Source of the DNA: Nymphaea colorata
Lineage: Eukaryota; Streptophyta; Magnoliopsida; Nymphaeales; Nymphaeaceae
Assembly (NCBI RefSeq): GCF_008831285.2
Contig: NC_045149.1
Span: 3,463,500 to 3,527,499, forward strand
Direction of reading: 5' to 3'
Length of the DNA stretch: 64,000 bases
Below, in pieces: positions 47,469-59,000 of the stretch (within the stretch, counting starts at the first letter, position 1; each line of letters starts with the position of its first letter). Both the position numbers and the translations under genes were made by a program. The notes beneath the pieces are model-generated. The model did not search any database. It was not told the DNA's origin and saw only the letters and a list, made by a program, of their open reading frames with translations.

Positions 47469-47654
47469 CCTGATTTGCGCGTTTTTCAGTCAACATCGTT
47501 GGAGCTGCATCACATAAATGCATGCTGTGTACTTATGTGTAGTATCTATAAATTTATTTTGGATCATGATTTATGTATACCTGATGCGTGTTTTTCAGTC
47601 TACATTGTTGGAGCAGCATCACATAATTGCATGTTGTGCACTTATGTGTAGTAT
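47469..47654. repeat. Two-copy direct repeat, 111-bp spacing
   Basis: A block of about 75 bp (CCTGATTTGCGCGTTTTTCA ... GTAGTAT) recurs at 47580 with about ten differences. The second copy ends exactly where copia C2 coding sequence starts, so it marks the truncation point of C2. Confidence 0.75.
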
Positions 47655-49141
47655 ATGATCGAGAATCCACTAATTCTCCTTGGTCATCATGAAGATGTAT
47701 GCGTGGATTCATAGGTAGATTAGCTGATTTAGCCCCTAGCATCCCAGTGTCCTGCAATAAATCAAGAACATACTTCCGTTGAGAGAGAATGACACCATCT
47801 CTATTTCGAGCAACCTCTATTCCCAAGAAATACGGTAGTGGACCAAGATCTTTTGTCACAAAGTGTTTTTGAAGAAACAACTTTGTATCAGAAATTTCTT
47901 GATTGGAGTCACCTCTCAGGAAAATATCATCAACATAGACCACTAGAACGATGATACCCCGGAAAGACTTTTTGATAAACAGAGAATGATCAAGAGGAGA
48001 TCTCACAAAGCCACACTCTGAGACTACCTCGGAGAACTTGTGAAACACACACGAGGACTCTGCTTGAGTCCATAAATAGCTTTCTTCAGTTTGCACACTT
48101 TTCCACACTCCCCCTGTCGTTCAAACCCTGGTGGTTGTTGCATATAGACAGTCTCATCGAGATCACCGTACAAAAAGGCTTTTTTGACATCAAGCTGATA
48201 CATGTGCCAGTCATGGCATGGTGTACAACCACAGAAATAATAAGACGAATGGTTCCCAACGAGCAACCGGAGAGAATGTCTCAAAAAAATCCACACCGTA
48301 GGTCTGCGTGTAGCCCTTAGCAACCAACCGAGCTTTGTATCGTTCGACAGACCCATCAGAATTATATTTCACTGTGAATACCCACTTAGAGCCAACAATG
48401 TCACAATCAGGAGGAGGATCAACAAGTTCCCAGGTGCCTCGATGAACTAATGCATCCATCTCATCTTGCATAGCCTGTCTCCATTGGGTATCTAATAAAG
48501 CTTGCTGGTGACATTTAGGAACTGTATGAGCAGTAAGGGCTTGAATAAACTGTTGCATACTTTTACCAACACTGTCAGTAGACACAAAATGAGATATACG
48601 ATGCAGAGTAGATTGTGGTTTGCCTTTGCGAACAGCAATAGGTAAGTCTTGATAGGGATCAGACGGACTAAGGCTACTCACTTCAGATGAATTTACCTCC
48701 TGAGAAGCGCTTGGTGAAGGATCATGAGAGGGGTCTTGTCGACGTGTGTAAATCAGCGGAGGATCACGAAACTTGGGCACTACAGTCGAAGATTCTTTAG
48801 AAGGAGATTCAAAAGGAAATGACTCCAAAGGAATAGGAGGAATAGGTAGTGGGTGTGGCGACGGTGGCATCTCAGTGGAGATAGGAGAGGAGCTATAATA
48901 AGGTTTAGACTCAAAGAATGTGACACTCGAGCTGATATACTCCTTGAGTCAAGGGATCAAAGCATTTGTAGCCTTTATGGTTTCTGGAGTAGCCTATAAA
49001 AATACACTTAATGGCTTGGGCACCCAATTTATCACGTGTGGGTTTAAGTATGTGAACAAAGCATGTGCAACCAAATACTTTGGGAGCCACGGGAAACAAG
49101 GGTCGTTGTGGATGCACAAGTTTAATGGGAACCTTGTTGTC
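47655..49141 (-). pseudogene. Copia C2, integrase end and reverse transcriptase
   Basis: Minus-strand frames hold [16 protein letters not shown] at the integrase end, the [20 protein letters not shown] start of [13 protein letters not shown] and VYVDDIFLRGD (YVDD site), then PMNPRIHLHDD and loss of homology at 47655. Frameshifts lie near 48030 and 48220. Confidence 0.88.
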
Positions 49142-49428
49142 TGTAGAAACACACACCAAGATGGAGAGAAAGAGAAGGAACACACAATATACGTGGAAAA
49201 CCTCAAAGAGAGGTGAAAAACCACGGAGAAGCTCTAACCTAGGTGCACAACCGCAACCCTAGGAGAGAGAAAAATGTTATTCCACTTTATTCAACACTTA
49301 CACATAAGTGACAATATATAGAGGGAGAGAGGAGAAGCCGCCTAGGGTACCGAGCCCGCCTCGGTACCCGCGCCCCATAGAACCGGGTCCAGATATGGAC
49401 CCGGTTCACACAACAACATATTCTAACA
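49142..49428 (-). repeat. RLC2 copy 2, 3' LTR
   Basis: 287 bp; reversed it runs TGTTAGAATATG to TTTCTACA. A purine tract lies on its right. Confidence 0.95.
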
Positions 49429-52400
49429 CTCCCCCTCAAGCTTGGCATACATGTCAAACATGCCAAGCTTGCTAACATTCTTTTCGAATGAAGAAGTACA
49501 AAGCCCTTTAGTTAGGACGTCTGCAACTTGATCTTCAGACTTCATATATGGCAGAATCAGCTCCTTTGAGTCAATGCGTTCCCGGATAAAGTGACGGTCA
49601 ATCTCCACATGTTTGGTCCTATCATGTAGAACTGGATTATTGGCAAGATTAATCGCAGACTTGTTGTCACAGTACATCTTCATTTTATCTTTCAGTTCCA
49701 CACCAATATCAGTCAAAAGGATCTTCAGCCACAGCATCTCTGTAACTCCCATTACAACAGCCCTGTACTCAGCCTCAGCACTAGACCTCGAACACACTTC
49801 TTGCCTCTTGCTTCTTCAAACAACTAGGTTACCTCCAAGAAAGATACAATACCCTGTAGTGGACCTCCTTGTGTCAGTGCAACCTGCCCAATCTGCATCT
49901 GAGTAGCCCTCAATAGTAAGTTTGTCTTGTCGAGTATACGGCAGTCCTTTTCCTGGGTCATTCTTTAGATATCCCAACACTCTTTCTGCACTCTTCCAGT
50001 GACAATCCGTGGGAGCATGCATAAATTGACTTGGCACATTTATCGCATACGTGATATCGGGGCGAGTTAGAGTAAGATAGATAAGCTTACCTACTAGCCT
50101 CTGATATCGCCCTTTTCCTTCCTCATCCAGAATAGTGCCCGTCTTGATACTTATCTTAGTCCCCGACTCCATAGGAGTAAGATAGGGCCTACAACCAAGT
50201 TTACCTGTCTCCTTTAGTAAGTCAAGAGTATACTTCCTTTGATTCATAACCAGCCCTGTCTCTGATCGAGCAATCTCTATCCCCAGAAAGTATCTCAGCT
50301 TACCCAGATCCTTGAGGTCGAATTCTTTAGCTAATCTCTCCTTCATCTTCCTGTTTTCTTCTTCATCACTGCCAGTGACAATCATATCATCAACGTAGAT
50401 AAGGAGAAGACTCACCAGACCATCTCTCTGCATTATGAATAGGGTATGATCTCCATTTCCTTGCTTGTACCCAGTAGACTTCATAACGATCCTTAGTCTC
50501 TCAAACCAAGCTCTAGGCGACTGCTTCAAGCCATACAAAGCTTTCTTGAGGTGACAACATTTTCCCTCTTGAACATACCCGGGAGGCATGCTCATATAGA
50601 CTTCTTCCTCCAGATGGCCGTTCAAGAACGCATTTTTAACATCAAGCTGGTCCATGCGCCACTTCCTGTGCACAGCAAGAGCAAGAATAACCCTCACGGT
50701 CTTCAACTTTGCAACAGGGGCAAAGGTCTTAAGATAGTCGATCCCATACTTCTGGCTGAACCCCTTTGCAACCAGACGAGCTTTATATCGATCTACAGTG
50801 CCATCAGGTTTATACTTCACGTTGTACACCCACTTAGAGCCAACTAAGTGTGTCCCTTTAGGGATATCAACAACTTCCCATGTTTTGTTCTTAGCTAACG
50901 CACCCATCTCCTCCGTCATAGCATGTAACCACTTGGGATCATCCTTAGCATCATCCACCGACCTGGGAATAACAACTTTGGATAAGGTTGTGATAAAACA
51001 TTTGTAATTTGTACTGAGCTTAGCATAGGAAACAAATCTCTGAATAGGGTGAGAAGTACATGACCTGGTGCCTTTGCGCAAAGCAATGGGGAGCTCTCCA
51101 TTCGATGGACTTGGGTCATCCAGGGAGATCACGGGATTGGGATTGGTTCTATCCTCATCACCAACATCTTCCACTGTAGCTTTCTCCTTTCTGACATAAA
51201 CCTGGCCAAACAAGTGATCCCTGGCAACAGTGGGCTGAGCATCCACCGTGACCCCTTCCATATAACTGCCCTTCTCATTACTGACCGTGACTGTGTCAAT
51301 CACACTGGGACTAACCTTGTAGTCCAAAAACTCCATAAACTGAATCAGCTGATTAGAGGAATACTCTTCCCCTTTGTGCCCAATACACTCCCCCTGAAGA
51401 GGATTCACCGGAAAATACGACTCATGTTCATGAAATGTGACATCCCTCGAAACATACACTTTGGAAGTAGTGGGATCCACACATTTGTACCCCTTCTGAG
51501 TGGAAGAGTACCCCAAGAAAACTCCTTTAATAGACCGGGGATCAAGCTTTTTGAGAGTAGGGCTATGATTATGCACAAAACAACTGCACCCAAAGACACG
51601 AGGAGTAAGAGGCCACGGATTCTGAGTGGGCCACAGGGTAGAATAAGGAGACTGACCATCCAACACCCTAGTAGGCATACGGTTAATGAGGTGTGCACTA
51701 GTGAGAAGTGCATCACCCCAATACCGCTTCGGGACATGGCGTTGGAACATAATGGCCCGGGTAACATTCAAAAGATGACGATTTTTACGTTCAGCTATAC
51801 CATTTTGAGGAGGGGTATAACTACAAGAAGTTTCATGAACAATACCCTTGCCTTTCAAGAAATCATCAAGGGATTGAGAGACATATTCCCTAGCATTATC
51901 CGTACGGAAAGCTTGAACAGTTGTATGAAATTGAGTCTCAACAAAGGCAACAAAGTTTTTCACAACTGTTGGAACCTGACTACGTTCTCGCAACAAGTAC
52001 ACGAACGTACATCTAGAGTAATCATCACTAAGCGTCAAAAAATAGTGACAACCACCACACGTGGGTACTCCAGAAGGACCCCAAACATCGGAATGAACTA
52101 AGGCAAACGGATGAGTGGTTTTATTCAATGAGATAGGGTACGAAGCCCTGACATGTTTAGCCAATTGACACACTTCACAAGCGAAGGAGTCAATGGAGAC
52201 AGAAGCAAACAAATGAGGAAACAACTTCTTTATTAACTGAAATGGGAGATGTCCAAGACGCTCGTGCCATCGCAGAACAGTAGATCTATCATTCACACCA
52301 GACACGTGACCACTCGTGGCAGAAATCAATGCTGAAGCAACTTGCACCGGCAATCTGTAGAGCCCATCAGTAACCGAACCAATCCCAATCTTCTTCCCCG

Positions 52401-53733
52401 TCACCAAGTCCTGCAGGGAACAGTGATCAGCAGAGAAAATCAGATTACAGTTTAATTCTTTAGTAATACTGCTGACAGAGAGTAAGTTCACAGGAATATT
52501 TGGAACATGCAAGGCATTGTGGAGACGGTATTTGTTCAACAGGAACAAGCTCCCTTTCCCAGCCACAGAGATAGAAGACCCATCTGCCATAGACACGCGT
52601 TGCTTGCCAGAGGAAAGTTGATATTCTTGAAAGAGTTTAGAGTCCCCTGTCATGTGGTGAGTGGCTCCACTATCAACAATCCAATCACCAAGAGAAGGGT
52701 TACCTTGATCAGTCGAGGCAACGAGGGCTTGGGCTAGCTGAGCCCCTTCAGACGTGGAGGACTCCTCAGGGGTAGTAGATAGGCGGCTGATGTACGCCTG
52801 TAGCTCTTTGAGTTGAGCAGGGGACAACTTGGACTTTGCACCACTAGAAGAATTGCTCTGACTGGAATCAGACACAGAAGGGCTACGCTTGCCAGAGGGA
52901 GGACGACCTCTGACCAGTCTCTTCTCGGGATGAAGATCCCAACAGAAATCCACCGAATGCCCCAACTTGTTGCAATGAGTGCAATGCCGGGCAGGACGCT
53001 GCCCAGTCCCAGAGGCACGGCTGACAAAGGCAGAAGGGCCATGACCGGTGTCAAGATGCATCACCTGGCGACGTTGTTCTTCAGACTCAACTCGGGCATA
53101 TACTTCCTCTATCCCTGGAATCTCATCACCATTAAGAATCTGGCTACGAATAGACTCAAATTCATCCCGCAGGCCTCCCAGAAACAAAAACGTACGGTCC
53201 ATCCATTCCTTTTCCCAGTAGAGGGAATGATCTGAACCGCACTTCCACTCATCAGTCACATGATAATCTAGCTCCTCCCATTTGGTCTTCAGGGCAGCAT
53301 AGAAGGCAGCAACAGACAAATCACCCTGTGTCAGGGAGTAAATACTGCGTTTAATCTGATAGGTGCGCAGATGTCTCTTCTTGCGACCATACATCTTCGC
53401 CAAGCACAGTCCACATATCAAAAGAGGTCGGCTTCCGCAGAATGAGGGGCTGGATATCGGAGGACACGGAGCTGATAATCCATACCTTCACTTGGCTGTC
53501 CTCCAACGCCCACGTTGCCCAATGAGGATCAGATTTGATGGGCGCAGGTTTGTCGCCAGTGATGTAAGAGAGACGCCCACGGCTAGTAATCCCAATCTCG
53601 AGAGCGGCAGACCAAGATAGGTAATTGTCCTTGGTCAGACGGATGGAGGTGACCTGGATCGGCACGTTCTCAGTCTTGGAAGCGTTGCCCGCGTCAAGAA
53701 CAACATCTTTTTGAGTCCCCATCGCGTCTGCCA
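49423..53733 (-). pseudogene. RLC2 copy 2 gag-pol polyprotein, disrupted
   Basis: Closely similar to the intact RLC2 polyprotein along its length. The ATG is at 53733. A frameshift near 53410 (after MWTVL) breaks gag, and a Trp-to-TGA change near 49817 (after GGNLVV) truncates RNase H. Between them an open frame of 1201 codons holds the knuckle, DSGA protease, integrase triad and a YVDD-type RT ([10 protein letters not shown]). It is probably non-autonomous. Confidence 0.94.
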
Positions 53734-54102
53734 TCACAAACACGCACACAGCAACAAGAGGCACAGCGGCGAGAACTAGGCAGAGGCGACGTTCCTGGGC
53801 AGCGGGAAAACGATGGACGGCGATGGGCAGCGGTGGCGCGGGTCGGCGGCGGCGCTGAAGTGGGCGACGACAGTGATGGACAGCGGCAACGCAGCAGAGA
53901 ACACCCGCGCCGGACGATGGCGGCGCAGCTTGCAGCGCTGGACGGTGGGGGCGCAGCTGGCAGTGCTGGACGGCGGCGGAGCAGCAGAGAGCGACGGCGC
54001 AGCAGCGGCAGAGGAAAAAACCGGCGGAAACAGCAGCAGCAAAAAAACGGCGGAAACACGACTATCACACCAACGATCTCTCACGCGTTGGCTCTGATAC
54101 CA

Positions 54103-54388
54103 TGTAGAAACACACACCAAGATGGAGAGAAAGAAAAGGAACACACAATATACGTGGAAAACCTCAAAGAGAGGTGAAAAACCACGGAGAAGCTCTAACC
54201 TAGGTGCACAACCGCAACCCTAGGAGAGAGAAAAATGTTATTCCACTTTATTCAACACTTACACATAAGTGACAATATATAGAGGGAGAGAGGAGAAGCC
54301 GCCTAGGGTACCGAGCCGCCTCGGTACCCGCGCCCCATAGAACCGGGTCCAGATATGGACTTGGTTCCCACAACAACATATTCTAACA
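54103..54388 (-). repeat. RLC2 copy 2, 5' LTR
   Basis: 286 bp; the reverse-complement primer site ends at 54102, directly beside it. Confidence 0.95.
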
Positions 54389-55204
54389 TTGTCAATGGAG
54401 GAGGATGGTAAACGATTGGTCAAGGAACAGGCAGTGAGGATGACATCTCCCCAAAAGTATGCAGGTAAATTATTATGAAGCATTAGGGAACGAGCCACAT
54501 TTAAAAGTTGGCGATGTTTTTGCTCAACTACTCCATTTTGTTGGGAGGTATGAGGACAGGTAAACTGGGGAAAAATGCCATTATCAGAATTAAACTTGCG
54601 AATGCTTTTAACAAGAATACCAAATTGGGTCTTTATTTCAATAATAAGGTTTTTGAGAATACATACGACTTCAGTCCTTTCTTTCAAAAGGAAGACCCAA
54701 GTGACTCGAGAATAATCATCAACAATGACAAGGAAATAACGAAATCTTGACCTACTAGCAACTTTGCTAGGACCCCACACATCAACATGAATAAGATCAA
54801 ATAGTCCACAACTGGACTGACTCAGACTCAATGAGTAACTGCGACGGGTGTGTTTGCTTAGTTGACAGGCTTCACACTGAAATGACTCTGGTACTGAAAG
54901 ATGAGGAAGAAGGTGACGGAGCTTGGAGACAGATGGATGACCAAGTCTGAGATGCCACTGGAAGGAGGAGGACAATGAGGTGATCGATGATGTTGCAATA
55001 CCCACTGGATCCGACAGAAAGTAGATGCCCCCTTTCTCATAGCCTCCACCAATCATCTTCCCAGTTTGCAAATCTTGAAATGAACATACACCAGAGTCAA
55101 ATGTAACACGACAATGTAAATCATTAATCAATTGTCCAACCGATAACAGTTTTGTGGGAAACTTAGGAGCATATAACACATTAGGAATAGTTATAGACTG
55201 AGAG
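54389..55204 (-). pseudogene. Copia C2 integrase region
   Basis: Minus-strand frame from ITIPNVLYAPKFPTKLLSVG (GAG pre-integrase) through HLRLGHPS...CEAC to LIHVDVWGPS, FLVIVDDYSRVTW and [20 protein letters not shown]. It is cut at 54389 by RLC2 copy 2 and at 55204 by the MITE. Confidence 0.9.
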
Positions 55205-55741
55205 CTATGATACCTGGGTGCGGCAGTTTTGGTCTCGCACCCGCGTCGACGTAGTGCGGGTGCGGATTCGGGTGTGCCTCCGGTGCGCACCCAAATGGGT
55301 CAAACAAGAGTCGGGTGCGGTCAGCCGCACCCGGCTAAAATCGTCTTTTTCCGACTCGCGTTTGACCCGAGTCGGGTGCGGTCAAAGGCGAGAAAGTTTA
55401 CTTTGGTCCAATTTTTAGGTTTTTTTTTTTTAAGTTTTTAACAAAGTCGATGGTTGCCCCTTCTTCGTCCCTCTTCTTCGACCTTTCCCTCTTCGACCCT
55501 TCTTCTTCTTCTTCCCTCTTCTATACGTCGCATTGGGTGGAGCCGACGAACTCGTCGCTAGGAGCCTGCAGGGCAAGATGACTGTATAAACTGTGATTCT
55601 GTGAACTCAAAACTAGAGTATATTTCTTATTGAATTGATGATTGATACTCATATCATGATTAGCAGATTGCAATTTTCATCTTGTTATTTAATAATTTTG
55701 TTGGTTTATTGACAAATTTTTGTCATATATATTATATACAT

Positions 55742-56019
55742 TGTAGAAACACAAATCACGATAGAGAGAAAGAGAAGAAACACACAATATACGTGGAAAA
55801 CCTCAAAGAGAGGTGAAAAACCACGGAGAAGCTCTAACCTAGGGGCACAACCGCAACCCTAGGAGAGAGAAAATGTTATTCCACATAATCCACAATTACA
55901 CCATAAGTGGGATTAAATAAGAGGGAGACCCGCCTAGGGTACCGAGCCACTCTCGGTACCCATGCCCATGGGACCGGGTCTATATCCAGACCCGGTTCCC
56001 TATACACGATATGTTAACA
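55742..56019 (-). repeat. Copia D 3' LTR
   Basis: 278 bp; reversed it begins TGTTAACATATCG and ends TTTCTACA. Confidence 0.94.
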
Positions 56020-59000
56020 CTCCCCCTCAAGCTTGGCATACATGTCAAACATGCCAAGCTTGCTCACATTTTTTTCGAATTGAGATGTACATAAGGCTTT
56101 GGTTAGAACATCTGCAATTTGATCTTCAGACTTCATATAAGGTAGGATCAACTCCTCTATGCGTTCCCGTATGAAGTGGCGATCAATCTCCACATGTTTA
56201 GTTCTGTCATGCAGAACGGGATTATTCGCGATGTTAATTGCAGACTTGTTGTCGCAGTACATCTTCATCTTCTCTTCTGTTTCAACACCAATATCTGTTA
56301 GGAGAATCTTTAACCATAACATTTCTGTAACCCTCATGGCAACAGTCCTGTATTCAGCCTCAGCACTGGATCTAGAGCAAAATTCCTGCCTCTTACTTCT
56401 TCATACAACCAGGTTGCCCCCCAGAAGGATGCAGTACCCCATGGTAGTCCTTCTAGTATCAGTGCACCCTGCCCAATCTGTGTCAGAGTATCCTTCAATA
56501 TTGAGTTGGTCTTGCTGAGTATATAACAATCCTTTCCCTGGGTTATTCTTTAGGTACCCCAGCACTCTTTCTGCACTCTTCCAGTGACAATCAGTAGGAG
56601 CATGCATAAACTGACTCAACACATTCACTGCATAAGTAATATCAGGGCGAGTAAGAGTGAGATAGATGAGCTTACCAACCAGCCTCTGATACCGCCTTTT
56701 TCCTTCTCCATCCAGGATGTTGCCAGTTTTGATGCTTATCTTTGTACCAGACTCCATTGGAGTCATAGAGGGCCTACATCCAAGTTTACCTGTCTCCTTT
56801 AAAAGATCCAGAGTGTATTTCCTTTGGCTCATAACCAGCCCTGTCTCTGACCGAGCAATCTCTATCCCCAGAAAGTACCTTAGTTTACCCAAATCTTTAA
56901 GATCAAATTCAGCAGCTAACCTCTCCTTCATCTTCCTTTTCTCTTCTTCATCGTCACCTGTGACTATCATATCATCAACATACACAAGAAGAAGACTCAC
57001 CAGGCCATCTCTCTGCTTAATGAACAGGGTGTGATCACCATTTCCCTGTTTGTAACCATTCGTCTTCATCACTATCCTCAGTCTTTCAAACCATGCTCTA
57101 GGAGACTGCTTTAATCCATACAAGGCTTTCTTGAGATGACAACATTTTCCGCTTTGAACATATCCAGGAGGCATACTCATGTAGACCTCTTCTTCTAGAT
57201 GGCCGTTTAAGAATGCATTCTTAACATCAAGTTGATCCATGCTCCACCTCTTTTACACGGCAAGTGCTAAGATGACCCTCACAGTTTTCAGTTTGGCAAC
57301 AGGAGCAAAGGTTTCAAGATAATCAATACCATATTTTTGACTGAACCCCTTTGCAATAAGCCGAGCCTTATACCTTTCCACAGTACCATCTGGTTTGTAC
57401 TTCACATTGAACACCCACTTGGAACCAACTAAATGAGTCCCCTTGGGAATATCCACAACTTCCCAAGTGTCATTCTTCGCCAAGGCATCCATCTCCTCTG
57501 TCATGGCCTGTAGCCATTTAGGATCCTCTCTAGCATCCTCTACACACCTGGGGATAACAGACTCAGACAAGGATGTTATAAAGCATTTGTAATTCTTACT
57601 CAGTTTCGCATAAGAGACAAATCTCTGAATTGGATGAGAAGTACAAGACCTGGTGCCCTTGCGCAGGGCTATAGGAAGCTCTTCATTGATTAGACTTGGG
57701 TCATCCGAGGAACTCACACGATTGGGATTGGTTACATCAACATTTTCAACCACATCTGTCTTCTTCCTTTTGTACACCTGGCCAAACAAATGATCACGGG
57801 CTGTGGCTGTAGGCTGATTATCAACAAGGCCCTCGTCCATGTGACAGTCTCTATCATCTCTGACTGTGTCTGCCACATTGTCACTAGCCTTGTAATCCAA
57901 GAAATCCATAAACTGAATCAACTGATTTGATGAATACTCTTCACTACTGTTCCCTAGATACTCCCCCTGAAGAGGATTCACATGAAAGTATGCCTTATGT
58001 TCATGAAAGGTAACGTCCCGGGAAACATAGACTTTAGAAGTGGTAGGATCAACACATGTGTATCCCTTCTGAGTGGAGGAATACCCCAGGAAGACAGCTT
58101 TGATAGACCGAGGATCAAGTTTCTTGAGGGTGGGACTATGGTCATGAACAAAACAGACACACCCGAACACCCGAGGAGTAAGAGGCCAGGGATTCTGAGT
58201 TGGCCAAAGCATAGAGTACGGGGAATGACCCTGCAACACACGGGTAGGCATACAGTTGATAAGGTGGGCACTAGTGAGAAGCGCATCACCCCAGTAGCGC
58301 TTGGGAACCTGCCGATGGAACAGAATAGCCCGGGTAACATCAAGTAAATGGTGATTCTTTCGTTCAGCCACGTTGTTTTGGGGAGGTGTGTAACTACAGG
58401 ACGTTTCATGAACAATACCCTTGCTCTTCAAGAAATCATCTAGGGATTGAGAGACATACTCTCTAGCATTATCGGTGTGAAAAGCTTGGACAGACGTCTG
58501 AAACTGAGTCTCAACAAAAGCCACAAAGTTTTTGACAATAACGGGAACTTCACTACGTTCTTTCAACAGGTACACGAACGTACAACGGGAGTAATCATCA
58601 ATAAGGGTCATAAAGTAATGAAAACCACGACAAGTGGGTATTCCCGAAGGACCCCAAACATCAGAGTGAACCAAAGCAAATGGACGAGTGGTTTTATTGA
58701 ATGAAATAGGGTACGAGGCCCTAACATGTTTAGCCAACTGACACACTTCACAGGTGAAGGAGTCCATGGAAACAGAATGAAACAAACTAGGAAACAACTT
58801 CTTAATCAACGGAAACGGAAGATGACCAAGCCGCTCGTGCCATCGCATATTAGTAGATCTGTCTTTCATGCCTGACAACTGTCCACTAGTGGCTGAAATA
58901 AGAGCAGACGCAACCTGCACAGGCAGTCTGTAGAGCCCATCAATAGCCGAACCAATGCCAATCTTCTGCCCCGTCACCAAGTCCTGCAGAAAACACCGAT

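Larger units (their letters stand above)
49142..54388 (-). mobile_element. RLC2 copy 2, complete structure, in copia C2
   Basis: 5247 bp on the minus strand with LTRs 49142-49428 and 54103-54388 (about four substitutions and one indel apart) and target duplication TTGTC (49137-49141 and 54389-54393). The primer site TGGTATCAGAGCC lies just inside the right LTR. It is closely related to RLC2 at 19072 but has a longer leader and an inactivated polyprotein. Confidence 0.97.
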
